From positions 1 to 11,255 of the forward strand of contig DEJD01000069.1 in NCBI GenBank assembly GCA_002353215.1: a DNA stretch of 11,255 bases, given 5' to 3'. Each line of letters opens with the position of its first letter. Within the stretch, counting starts at the first letter, position 1. This DNA is from Prevotellaceae bacterium UBA2757. Lineage in GTDB: Bacteria; Bacteroidota; Bacteroidia; Bacteroidales; Bacteroidaceae. Position numbers and translations under genes: made by a program. Below, one piece after another: positions 1-7,336 of the stretch. The notes beneath the pieces were generated by a model. That model did no database searches. It was not told the DNA's origin and saw nothing but the letters and a program-made list of their open reading frames with translations.

Positions 1-113
1 ACATGTGCAGTAGCGACATATACTGGAGCATCAGACAGGCTGAGAGCCATTTGCTCAGCCTTACAACTCTTACCGGAACGCTGACCGCCAGTAATCAAGA
101 TAATCCGTTTCAT
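1..113 (-). CDS. cobU: CobU, adenosylcobinamide kinase / adenosylcobinamide-phosphate guanylyltransferase (5' end only, runs off the window)
   Basis: Only the first 37 codons are present. CobU phosphorylates adenosylcobinamide and then transfers GMP from GTP, giving the adenosylcobinamide-GDP that CobS uses. The reading frame begins MKRIILITGG and carries the P-loop GGQRSGKS at residues 9-16, followed by KAEQMA and a hydrophobic strand VYVATA. This is the typical CobU N-terminus (ILVTGG.RSGKS..AE). The start ATG overlaps the cobS stop codon in an ATGA arrangement, so the two genes are probably translationally coupled and co-transcribed. A P-loop kinase start alone could fit other NTPases, but the exact motif and its position directly after cobS make CobU the strong choice. 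The rest of the gene lies to the left of the window. Confidence 0.9.
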   Translation of the reverse strand, partial: MKRIILITGGQRSGKSCKAEQMALSLSDAPVYVATAH

Positions 114-889
114 AAGGCACATAATACAATATATACAGACAACTCCGTCAATAGGCAGACAGCACCGCAACAGTCACCCGTATAACCATGAATTTTACTA
201 TTGATAAACATATACAGGAAATACATAACGATGCAAGGAACAGAAACTATCATTATCCATGGCAGATGTGTAAACCAAAGGAATAGAGCCATAGGTAAAA
301 GCCCCTGAACTGTAAGACTAAGTCCTGCCTGCCAATTTATATTACGATAAATCATCTTCGTTTTAGCCTCCTCCTCCCTACGGGCATAAGGCATCATAAT
401 GATGAGTGGTGCTGAAACCATCTTAGAATAAGGGGTTGCCGCCATGATAGCGAAAGCAGCAATAGTAGGAGAAAGTGAAAGTAGTGCTGCAGTAAGAATA
501 AGGAAGTAAAGTATCAGTCCGATGACTCCATAAGTACCTATGTGTGAGTCTTTCATTATTGTGAGAATGCGTTCTCTGTCCGAACCGCCTCCGCCAAAAC
601 CATCCATAAAATCGGCCAACCCGTCTTCGTGCAAGGCACCAGTGATGAGCAAACGGGCCCAAATAGCCAGCAACACAGCTATAGTATAAGGTAAATACAT
701 GCCACACAACCATAGCGTAAGAGCCATTATTCCACCTGTTAACCATCCCGTCAAAGGCCAGAACTCAACTACACTCTTATAACTCTCTTTAGGGGGAGCA
801 TAGATACGCCAAAGAGGAATGCGCGTGAAGAAAATGAACGCAGCCCAGATACGGTCGTACCAATGTAAGTGAAGGATGTCTGTGTGCAT
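110..889 (-). CDS. cobS: CobS, adenosylcobinamide-GDP ribazoletransferase (cobalamin synthase)
   Basis: CobS is an inner-membrane enzyme that joins alpha-ribazole (or its 5'-phosphate) to adenosylcobinamide-GDP, releasing GMP and forming adenosylcobalamin (or its phosphate). The 259-residue protein has the usual family length. It shows the signature GALHEDGLADFMDGFGGG at residues 84-101, with the acidic residues expected to bind metal and nucleotide. DSHIGTYGV follows at about 114-122, then several hydrophobic segments, then the C-terminal HGYTGDCCGA at about 234-243, another conserved CobS block. The start at 889 sits 19 nt from a TACTTTTG box on the same strand, which fits a short-leader transcript. 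The stop overlaps the next gene, cobU, by 4 nt. The gene is divergent from the corrinoid-uptake genes that begin at 967. Confidence 0.97.
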   Translation of the reverse strand: MHTDILHLHWYDRIWAAFIFFTRIPLWRIYAPPKESYKSVVEFWPLTGWLTGGIMALTLWLCGMYLPYTIAVLLAIWARLLITGALHEDGLADFMDGFGGGGSDRERILTIMKDSHIGTYGVIGLILYFLILTAALLSLSPTIAAFAIMAATPYSKMVSAPLIIMMPYARREEEAKTKMIYRNINWQAGLSLTVQGLLPMALFLWFTHLPWIMIVSVPCIVMYFLYMFINSKIHGYTGDCCGAVCLLTELSVYIVLCAL

Positions 890-907
890 ATTATTCGATT
901 TTGCTTA

Positions 908-915
908 CAAAAGTA
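908..915 (-). promoter_or_regulatory. Candidate Bacteroidota -7 box for cobS-cobU
   Basis: Read on the minus strand the sequence is TACTTTTG, an exact match to the Bacteroidota -7 consensus TAnnTTTG. Transcription would start roughly at 900, leaving a leader of only about 12 nt before the cobS ATG at 889. I could not find a convincing TTTG -33 element at the usual 19-21 nt spacing, so the call rests on the -7 box and its position. Confidence 0.45.
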
Positions 916-929
916 CAAATTATTTTTAG

Positions 930-937
930 TAATTTTG
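930..937 (+). promoter_or_regulatory. Candidate Bacteroidota -7 box for the btuF-btuC-like operon
   Basis: The sequence TAATTTTG, followed by CAC, matches the TAnnTTTG consensus exactly. It lies 30 nt upstream of the ATG at 967 and predicts a start near 944 and a leader of about 23 nt. No clear -33 TTTG is present at the usual spacing; a TTTG at 900-903 is too far upstream. The box lies 14 bp from the opposing cobS box, so the two polymerases would compete for the same short stretch. The leader is far too short to hold a cobalamin riboswitch. Confidence 0.5.
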
Positions 938-966
938 CACCCGGAAAAAGATTTTCTACTAAAATA

Positions 967-2097
967 ATGAAGAAAACAGTTTTATTCTTAGTTATTGCCA
1001 CCTTGCTTTGTGCTTGTACAGGAAGGAGCGCCAAGTCACAAGTTTCTGAAGGTGCAACCTCCGACACTATCGTTACTATCGACGTTAAATATGCCACAGG
1101 CTTCAGTGTTCGCGACTCTGCCGATGTGCGATTAGTAGATGTGGGCAAGCATGACCATTTTGCATTAGTTCGTTCCGACAATATAATAGTTCCAAACGGA
1201 TACACAAAAGTACCGGTACCTATCCACCGCACCATCTGCATGACTTCGTTGCAATTATCGAATTTTACGATTCTCGGTGCCCACGATGTGGTAAAGGGTA
1301 TAACCGGCACAAAGAATATGTTCAACGAAGATATCCTTGAAAGGGTAAAGGACAGACGTATCGTTAAGATTGGAATGGAAGGCAATTTCGACACAGAGAT
1401 GGTATTGGCTGCTAATCCTGATGTAATTTTCATTTCTCCATTCAAGCGTGGAGGGTACGAACCTATCAAAGAATCGGGAGTTACGTTGGTGCCACACTTA
1501 GGATACAAGGAACTCAACCCATTAGGTCAGGCTGAATGGATTAAGTTCGTAGGAATGTTCATAGGCAAGGAACGTGAAGCACAAGAGATTTTCAACGGCA
1601 TTGAACAACGCTATAATGAACTGAAAAATAAGGTTCAAAGTTCTATAGCCAATTCTCAAGATACAATGGTCATCCCTACTGTTTTCAGTGGCGAGATGCA
1701 TAGCGGCACATGGCATGCTGTTGGCGGAAAGAATTATCTGGCTCAGATATTCCGTGATGCAGGTGCTGAGTACGTAATACATGACGAAGAGACAGCAGGA
1801 GAAAATCTGGAATTTGAAAGGATGTACTCCCTCGCTGCGAAAGCAGACTATTGGCGCATATTGAATAGTTTTCCGGGCGACTTCTCATATGAAGCATTAC
1901 GTGCATCGGAACCGCGTAACGAACTTTTCGAAGCTTTCAGACAAAAGAAAGTCATATACTGCAACATGAAGAAACAGCCATATTACGAGATATCTCCAGT
2001 ACAGCCAGATGTACTGCTTAAAGATTTTGTGGCCATCTTTCACCCCGAACTTATTGAATCTGATTATACTCCTACGTACTACAGATTACTGAAATGA
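967..2097 (+). CDS. BtuF-like periplasmic substrate-binding lipoprotein of an ABC importer, probably for corrinoids
   Basis: This 376-residue protein begins MKKTVLFLVIATLLCACTG, a lipoprotein signal peptide with lipobox L-C-A-C. Cys17 is the predicted lipidated residue, so the mature protein would be anchored in the periplasm. The body has the layout of the type III (BtuF/FepB-like) binding-protein family: an N-terminal lobe with a strand ending near SLQLSNFTILGAHD, the block MVLAANPDVIFISPF, a long helix with VGMFIGKEREAQEIFNGIEQRY, and a C-terminal lobe ending near VIYCNMKKQPYYEISPVQPD. An in-frame TTG at 901 would lengthen the protein, but it lies upstream of the predicted promoter, so the ATG at 967 is chosen. 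The stop overlaps the permease start (ATGA). The B12 substrate is inferred from the neighbours; heme or iron-siderophore binding is the main alternative. Confidence 0.8.
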   Translation: MKKTVLFLVIATLLCACTGRSAKSQVSEGATSDTIVTIDVKYATGFSVRDSADVRLVDVGKHDHFALVRSDNIIVPNGYTKVPVPIHRTICMTSLQLSNFTILGAHDVVKGITGTKNMFNEDILERVKDRRIVKIGMEGNFDTEMVLAANPDVIFISPFKRGGYEPIKESGVTLVPHLGYKELNPLGQAEWIKFVGMFIGKEREAQEIFNGIEQRYNELKNKVQSSIANSQDTMVIPTVFSGEMHSGTWHAVGGKNYLAQIFRDAGAEYVIHDEETAGENLEFERMYSLAAKADYWRILNSFPGDFSYEALRASEPRNELFEAFRQKKVIYCNMKKQPYYEISPVQPDVLLKDFVAIFHPELIESDYTPTYYRLLK

Positions 2098-3119
2098 AAA
2101 CGTACTCATTGTTCATAGGGTTAGTGGTATCCATACTGGTGTTGATTATTGTCAACATCTTAGTCGGTTCGGTCAGCATTCCGATGACTGAGGTGTGCCG
2201 TATTATTATGGGAGACTATTCTAATGAAATTGGGACGAACATTATTTTCAGCAGTCGTTTACCACAGGCTTTGACAGCTGTCGTAGCTGGTGCTGGACTT
2301 GCAGTTAGCGGTCTTCAGATGCAGACAGTTTTTCGCAATCCCTTGGCAGGACCTTCAGTATTGGGTATCAGTAACGGTTCCGCCTTAGGTGTTGCATTCG
2401 TAGTTCTTTTATCAGGACGTATTGGAGGGGTTGCGCTTTCACGTTTGGGTTATCTCGGTGATGCAGCTATAAGTGTTGCAGCTATTATCGGAGCCTTGGC
2501 TGTGTTGTCACTTATTCTATGGGTATCTCAAAAGGTAAATGGTAATGTCACTCTGCTGATAATCGGTGTTATGATAGGTTATCTTGCAAATGCCATAATC
2601 GGTGTTATGAAATTCCTTTCACCTGAAGAGGATGTAAAGGCTTTCGTTGTATGGGGGTTGGGGTCTTTTTCCAGAGTTTCCGGCGATGAAATGATGTTTT
2701 TTATCATACAAATGTGCATTCTGCTACCTTTAGCTTGTTTGTTGGTAAAGCCATTAAATCTGATGCTATTGGGTGACAACTATGCATCGAATCTTGGATT
2801 GAATATTCGCCGTGCCCGTTTGTTGATTATTGTCAGTAGTGGTATTCTTGTTGCAATTGTAACAGCCTATTGCGGTCCTATCATGTTTATCGGCATGGCT
2901 GTTCCACATCTTGCCCGAGCAATATTCCGCACTTCTAACCATCGTATTCTGATGCCTGGTACGGCTCTTTGCGGTGCTGTTCTGGCGCTATTCTGTAATT
3001 TAATAGCACGCATGCCAGGTTTTGAAGGTGCACTCCCTGTTAACAGTGTGACAGCTTTGGTTGGAGCACCAATAATTGCAGCCATCCTTTTTGGCAGAAG
3101 GAGAAACGAGGTAGAATAG
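2094..3119 (+). CDS. BtuC-like FecCD-family ABC transporter permease, probably for corrinoids
   Basis: A 341-residue, very hydrophobic membrane protein of normal length for the BtuC/FecCD family, with about ten likely membrane segments. Family signatures are clear: GLQMQTVFRNPLAGPSVLGI at about residues 73-92, which is the conserved Q..FRNPLA.P..LG block, and CGPIMFIGMAVPHLAR near 260-275, which matches the GPI.FVG...PH..R motif found near the ATPase-coupling region. Translation probably couples to the binding-protein gene through a 4-nt ATGA overlap. The partner ATPase (BtuD type) is not in the window: the next gene is convergent and begins 2 bp after this stop codon. Substrate assignment to corrinoids rests on context, since FecCD permeases for heme, siderophores and B12 look alike. 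Confidence 0.85.
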   Translation: MKTYSLFIGLVVSILVLIIVNILVGSVSIPMTEVCRIIMGDYSNEIGTNIIFSSRLPQALTAVVAGAGLAVSGLQMQTVFRNPLAGPSVLGISNGSALGVAFVVLLSGRIGGVALSRLGYLGDAAISVAAIIGALAVLSLILWVSQKVNGNVTLLIIGVMIGYLANAIIGVMKFLSPEEDVKAFVVWGLGSFSRVSGDEMMFFIIQMCILLPLACLLVKPLNLMLLGDNYASNLGLNIRRARLLIIVSSGILVAIVTAYCGPIMFIGMAVPHLARAIFRTSNHRILMPGTALCGAVLALFCNLIARMPGFEGALPVNSVTALVGAPIIAAILFGRRRNEVE

Positions 3120-3121
3120 TT

Positions 3122-3829
3122 TTACAGTATATTTTTTATCTCCTCTAATGTCTTAACCACATACGTCGGGGTTATAGCACTTTCACTAAGATTTATTCTC
3201 CATCGGTTGAACAACATGGCATCAGCACCTGCATTCAATGCTCCCAGAATGTCGGTCTGTATGTTATCACCAATCATGAGTGTTTCCGTACGACTTGCCC
3301 CTGACATTTTAAAAGCATAGTCAAAAAAAAGCGGAGACGGTTTGTTGGCACCGGCATCCTCACTCAGAATGACGGTATCGAAGTAGCTTTTCAGTCCGCA
3401 TGCTGTCAGTTTTTTATATTGTACCTCATGAAATCCGTTGCTACACATATGCATACGGTAGCCTTTTTCGCGAAGATATTCCATCAATTCGTGAGCTCCT
3501 TCAATGACACCAGATTTGGATGCACAGCAATCGAGAAAAACATCACTCATCTCCAGACATAGTTTCTCCGTAACCTCAAGTCTGTCACTTGTAGTTAGCG
3601 GACGACGGAATCGTTCCACAATTAAATAATCACGAGTTATCTCGCCCTTGGAATACTGGCGCCATAAATCCATATTAGTAGTCCAATAGGCAGCGTAAAA
3701 AGCTTGCGGGTCAGGAAAATATTGCTCAAGATGGAACAAACCGAAGGTCTCCTTCAAAGCAAGGTTCGCATTGTTGTATGTATCATACAGTGTATCATCG
3801 AAGTCGATAAACAAATCTTTATAGCGCAT
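3122..3829 (-). CDS. HAD-superfamily hydrolase, YjjG/YfnB-like (nucleotidase or other phosphatase)
   Basis: This 235-residue soluble protein carries all four HAD motifs. Motif I is FIDFDDTLYDT, with Asp9 as predicted nucleophile and Asp11 as general acid. Motif II is the Ser in MCSNGF. Motif III is the Lys in GANKPSPLFFDYA, and motif IV is GDNIQTD, followed by ILGALNAGADAMLFNR. The order and the N..TDI.GA.NAG block resemble the YjjG/YfnB family, whose characterised members dephosphorylate pyrimidine nucleoside monophosphates. The ATG at 3829 is preferred because motif I then starts at the usual distance from the N-terminus; an ATG at 3847 would add six residues. It overlaps the cbiJ-cbiD stop by 11 nt, so it is the last cistron of the cobalamin operon. 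A role in B12 metabolism, such as a phosphatase for a ribazole phosphate, is only an inference from position. Confidence 0.85.
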   Translation of the reverse strand: MRYKDLFIDFDDTLYDTYNNANLALKETFGLFHLEQYFPDPQAFYAAYWTTNMDLWRQYSKGEITRDYLIVERFRRPLTTSDRLEVTEKLCLEMSDVFLDCCASKSGVIEGAHELMEYLREKGYRMHMCSNGFHEVQYKKLTACGLKSYFDTVILSEDAGANKPSPLFFDYAFKMSGASRTETLMIGDNIQTDILGALNAGADAMLFNRWRINLSESAITPTYVVKTLEEIKNIL

Positions 3830-5549
3830 ATATTTTCCCGTTTTCATCAATCAGTAATATAGTAAGTTCGCTCGAGGGCAGAAGTGGTTTGCAATATTTA
3901 TAGCAATGACTGATAACTACAGAGGCAAAATCCTCAACCTGAGAAGAAGGGATTATTTCCCACAATTCGCGAGCCAGAGTAATGTCACTGATGTCAACAG
4001 TGACACCTGATTCGTTCAACATCTGCTGAATAAAATCCATATCCATTGTAGTCTTGCGACTATGAGTATCGAGATTACCAGCAGCAAGTTTGACTGCTTT
4101 GCCCAGCATGACTCCGAGTGTGACTTTCCTTATTCCGAGTTGCTCTGCTATCTTGAGTGTTTCGCCAATATAGTTACCATACTCAACAAATGCCTGTCGA
4201 GGTAAATCAGGATATAGCGACTTGACGAAGTTTTCACTTTTTGCGCCACTGTTTATCACTACCCTATCTGCACCACAGGCTTGGGCTATGGTCATACATT
4301 TGCGAATGCTTTCGACAAAAGCCTCCTCAGAGAAGGGTTTCACTATACCGGAAACGCCAATAACCGAGATACCTCCTTCTATGCCCAAACGCGGATTAAA
4401 AGTCCGCTTTGCTATTTCTTCACCTTGAGGTACCGAAATTGTTATACATACATTCTCCTTAATATTATTTCGCATCATCTCACGAGGTCCTTTATTAATA
4501 GCAGCCTCACCAGGGAGGAAATCGAAACCGGGCAGCGTTATGCGCCCTACCCCCTCTCCTCCAAGAATCTCAAAATAGTCACTAAATCTGACACTTGCCC
4601 TCACCTCAATACCATTCGTTACATCAGGATCGTCTCCAGCTTCCTTTGTGCAGTAAGCATAACCCTCACCATAATTCACAGCTACATAAATGGTCTCACC
4701 ATTCGGCAGAATGACAGGCACCTCTTTGGGAGTTTCTCCATTCGTCAGTCTTACTGTTGACGCTATGGCAGCAGCTGTCGCACATGTACCAGTAGTCAGT
4801 CCGCTATGCAATGGATAGAAATCCGGCAACAGTTTTTCAATTGCTCTTCTTAAGCCATAAGGACCGTTAATAATAGTTGAAAGTTGAGAGTTGAGAGTTA
4901 AGAGTTCTGGTCGTTTGAGGACAATAATACGCATATTTTTCTTCCTTGCCGCTTCAACTTTCTCCATAAAACCTCCTGACAGACCACTTTCCTTGAGCAG
5001 GATAGCATCAGCATCTATGTCTATCGTGTTTCCATCTTCATAAAAACAGAGTTGATTGTCGTTTGCTCCTTGCTGATGTCCCAGTTTTATAGAACTGTCG
5101 CGGTTTAATATACGATAGAAAACTTTCACACCTTTATTCTCCAACCATTTCAGTTTCCTTATACTTTGTACACCAGTCGTAGCCAATAGTGTGTGTATAT
5201 CTGTAGGCACCTGTGTGTAGTCATCTATCCAAGTGATGTCAGCCGCCCTCGGAGGATAGATTCTTTCATATCGCACAACAGGAATATGCAAGGAACTTGC
5301 TACTTCACCTATGGTCTGATGCAGTGTCGAAGCAAAGGGATGGGCTGCATCCACAATAAGTCGAATGCTATGATCGAAACAGAATCTCTGCATACCATCC
5401 TTGTCCATAGCACCATCGGTGCGTATGCCATAATGCAGGCTGATGTTCTGTTCACCAGTCTTAGTACTGTAGAAATAAGTCTTGCCGGCTTCTTCCAGCA
5501 CTCCTACGGCTTTGCGACCTTCTGTTGTTCCTCCAAATACAAGTATCAT
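3819..5549 (-). CDS. CbiJ-CbiD fusion: cobalt-precorrin-6A reductase + cobalt-precorrin-5B C1-methyltransferase
   Basis: A 576-residue two-domain protein. Residues 1 to about 245 are CbiJ/CobK: MILVFGGTTEGR at the N-terminus, VDAAHPFA at 66-73, KESGLSGG at 186-193 and the terminal strand IIVLKRP at about 208-214. Residues from about 249 to 576 are CbiD: HSGLTTGTCATAAA at 248-261, GVGRITLPG at about 333-341, GISVIGVSGIVKP near 393-404 and THSRKTTMDMDF at 495-506. CbiD methylates C1 of cobalt-precorrin-5B to give 6A, and CbiJ reduces 6A to 6B, so the fusion joins consecutive steps. CbiD has no counterpart fold in the aerobic pathway, which supports the anaerobic route. A 7-bp tandem repeat lies in the loop before the last CbiJ helix (residues 216-226). 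The start overlaps the upstream cistron by 4 nt (ATGA). Confidence 0.96.
   Translation of the reverse strand: MILVFGGTTEGRKAVGVLEEAGKTYFYSTKTGEQNISLHYGIRTDGAMDKDGMQRFCFDHSIRLIVDAAHPFASTLHQTIGEVASSLHIPVVRYERIYPPRAADITWIDDYTQVPTDIHTLLATTGVQSIRKLKWLENKGVKVFYRILNRDSSIKLGHQQGANDNQLCFYEDGNTIDIDADAILLKESGLSGGFMEKVEAARKKNMRIIVLKRPELLTLNSQLSTIINGPYGLRRAIEKLLPDFYPLHSGLTTGTCATAAAIASTVRLTNGETPKEVPVILPNGETIYVAVNYGEGYAYCTKEAGDDPDVTNGIEVRASVRFSDYFEILGGEGVGRITLPGFDFLPGEAAINKGPREMMRNNIKENVCITISVPQGEEIAKRTFNPRLGIEGGISVIGVSGIVKPFSEEAFVESIRKCMTIAQACGADRVVINSGAKSENFVKSLYPDLPRQAFVEYGNYIGETLKIAEQLGIRKVTLGVMLGKAVKLAAGNLDTHSRKTTMDMDFIQQMLNESGVTVDISDITLARELWEIIPSSQVEDFASVVISHCYKYCKPLLPSSELTILLIDENGKIYAL
4875..4906. 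repeat. Heptanucleotide tandem repeat inside the cbiJ-cbiD gene
   Basis: Read on the plus strand the units are AGTTGAA, AGTTGAG, AGTTGAG, AGTTAAG and a partial AGTT, about 4.6 units of 7 bp. On the coding strand this is an AACTCTC-type repeat that encodes a short stretch of Leu, Thr, Asn, Ser and Gln at residues 216-226, in a non-conserved loop near the domain junction. The unit is not a multiple of three, so gain or loss of one or two copies would shift the frame ahead of CbiD. Confidence 0.85.
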
Positions 5550-7336
5550 GACAGTTCATCACCCTTGCGGAAAAGGTGGGTAAAATGCTTATCGTACAGT
5601 TCGGACAGTCCCTGACGATTGTCAATGGCTTCGCCCACTACGAGCATGGTGGTAAGGGTGAGGTGGTTTTCATGGACTATCTTAGACAGATCCTTCAGGG
5701 TGCCGCGATAGATTTTCTGGTCGGGCCAGGTAAGGTGGTAACAAGCTGCGACAGGAGTGTCCTCGGGGTATTCCTGCAGGAGTTCGTTCTGCACATCATC
5801 AACTATGGCAGCAGAAAGGAAGATGCACATGGTACTCTGACTTCTGGCAAGCAGGTGGAGTTGTTCTTTCTCCGGCATGGGCGTGCGACCCTCACCACGA
5901 GTAAGGATGATGGTCTGAGTGCGCTCCGGAATGGTAAACTGACTCCTCAGTTCTGCGGCTGCCGCAAGGAAGCTGCTGATACCGGGAGTGATATGGTAGG
6001 ACATGTGTTGTTCGTCGAAGAATGCCATCTGTTCCTGAATGGCACCGAAGATGCAGGGGTCGCCGGTATGCAGACGGACTATGAAGTGACCTTTGTCGTA
6101 GTGTTCCTTCATCAGCTGGCACTGTTGTTCAAGGGTCATGTCGGCACTGCTCCTTACCATTGCACCGGGTTTGTGACATTCGGTTAGTGCTTTGGGAACA
6201 AGTGAACCGGCGTATAATATAAGGTCTGCCTTCTCCAGCATTTTACGGCCTCGCACACTAACGAGTTCAGGGTCACCTGGCCCAGCACCCACTATTTCTA
6301 TATGGCCTTGCTTTTTTCTTAGATGTTTTTCGTCGATGGCGAGGGCGGCTGTCCAGTTTTCGCCTTTTATCTTCGGGATGATAAGTCTGCCGTTGTTGGA
6401 ACCAAGTATGGCTGCGGCTTCACAGACGCTGGGTGTACCCACATGCTTTAATACTAAATCGCTTGGATTGGGTACATCAACTCTCGAGAGTTCGTCGGCT
6501 GTAAAGAATGTGACTTTCTCGTCATACTCCTCTGTGAGCAGTTCGATAAAGGGTTCGTCGGCTTTTACGTCGATAGTACAATAATGGTGTGAGCAGGGCA
6601 GTACTCCCATCTGGGCGAAGGCTTCGTCTATTTCGTCGTAAATAGCAAAAAAGTCCTTAGGACGGTGTGCAAGTCCAAAACCTATAGTTCCGATCATCGG
6701 TACGAAATGCAGTTCGAGCATTCCTTTCGGTGCACTACGCTGAAATGGTGAAACTATAATGAGCAACTTATATTTCTTTGGGTCCGCCTCATCAATGCTG
6801 TCGATAATGGTTACGTGCTCAGGTTTTGTGGCTTCAAGATAGTCGGTACCCTCATCGCGCACTTCGAGCAGCAGGGCTGTAGGCTGACGGTTGACGAAGG
6901 CAAAGATGCAGTCGTTCATGTCATAAATATCACTGGCAACAGGCCAGTCGAATCGTTTCTCGAAGGTGTCCAGAGCCCACAATCCGGCATTATCGCTTTG
7001 GGTGGTTATCACCTCACGGCCACCGATAATCTCTGCTATTTCTCTTGAGAGGTCGTTGGCACCACCGATATGTCCTGAGAGTACCGGGATTACGTTTTGT
7101 CCGAAACTGTCTATACAGACAATGGCGGGGTCTGTATGTTTATCATTGACAAGTGGTGCTATAGTACGCACACATATCCCCATTGCGCCTATAAAAACAA
7201 AAGCATCATACCTTGACCATTGAGTCTTTACCTCGGAGCGTTCGATGATGACTGCGCCCAGCTCATACTGCAATGTCAAGGCTATTTCTCTGCTTGTCTC
7301 ACTTATCTGTATTATGGCTATTTTCCGTTTCTGCAT
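5546..7336 (-). CDS. CbiG-CbiF fusion: cobalt-precorrin-5A hydrolase + cobalt-precorrin-4 C11-methyltransferase
   Basis: A 596-residue fusion. The CbiG part shows AFVFIGAMGICVRTIAPL at about 45-62, LSGHIGGANDLS at 86-97 and VITTQSDNAG at 109-118. Its C-terminal subdomain, about 211-335, holds IDVKADEP, VPNPSDLVLKHVGTPSV and EAAAI. CbiG opens the delta-lactone of cobalt-precorrin-5A and releases acetaldehyde. The CbiF/CobM part runs from about 346 with IEIVGAGPGDPELVSVRG, ADLILYAGSLVP, RLHTGDPCIFGA at 421-432, ITPGISSFLAAAAEL and TRGEGRTPMP; it transfers a methyl group from SAM to C11. The two steps are consecutive (4 to 5A to 5B). The ATG at 7336 is chosen because the conserved KIAIIQIS strand starts right after it. 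An in-frame ATG at 7426 would add 30 unconserved residues and overlap cobL by 109 nt. The real overlap with cobL is 19 nt; the stop overlaps the cbiJ-cbiD start by 4 nt. Confidence 0.95.
   Translation of the reverse strand: MQKRKIAIIQISETSREIALTLQYELGAVIIERSEVKTQWSRYDAFVFIGAMGICVRTIAPLVNDKHTDPAIVCIDSFGQNVIPVLSGHIGGANDLSREIAEIIGGREVITTQSDNAGLWALDTFEKRFDWPVASDIYDMNDCIFAFVNRQPTALLLEVRDEGTDYLEATKPEHVTIIDSIDEADPKKYKLLIIVSPFQRSAPKGMLELHFVPMIGTIGFGLAHRPKDFFAIYDEIDEAFAQMGVLPCSHHYCTIDVKADEPFIELLTEEYDEKVTFFTADELSRVDVPNPSDLVLKHVGTPSVCEAAAILGSNNGRLIIPKIKGENWTAALAIDEKHLRKKQGHIEIVGAGPGDPELVSVRGRKMLEKADLILYAGSLVPKALTECHKPGAMVRSSADMTLEQQCQLMKEHYDKGHFIVRLHTGDPCIFGAIQEQMAFFDEQHMSYHITPGISSFLAAAAELRSQFTIPERTQTIILTRGEGRTPMPEKEQLHLLARSQSTMCIFLSAAIVDDVQNELLQEYPEDTPVAACYHLTWPDQKIYRGTLKDLSKIVHENHLTLTTMLVVGEAIDNRQGLSELYDKHFTHLFRKGDELS

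Noticed and set aside
901..966. Upstream TTG start that would extend the BtuF-like protein by 22 residues
   Set aside because: It would lie upstream of the predicted promoter box and would bury the lipoprotein signal peptide inside the protein; the ATG at 967 gives a proper signal peptide and lipobox.
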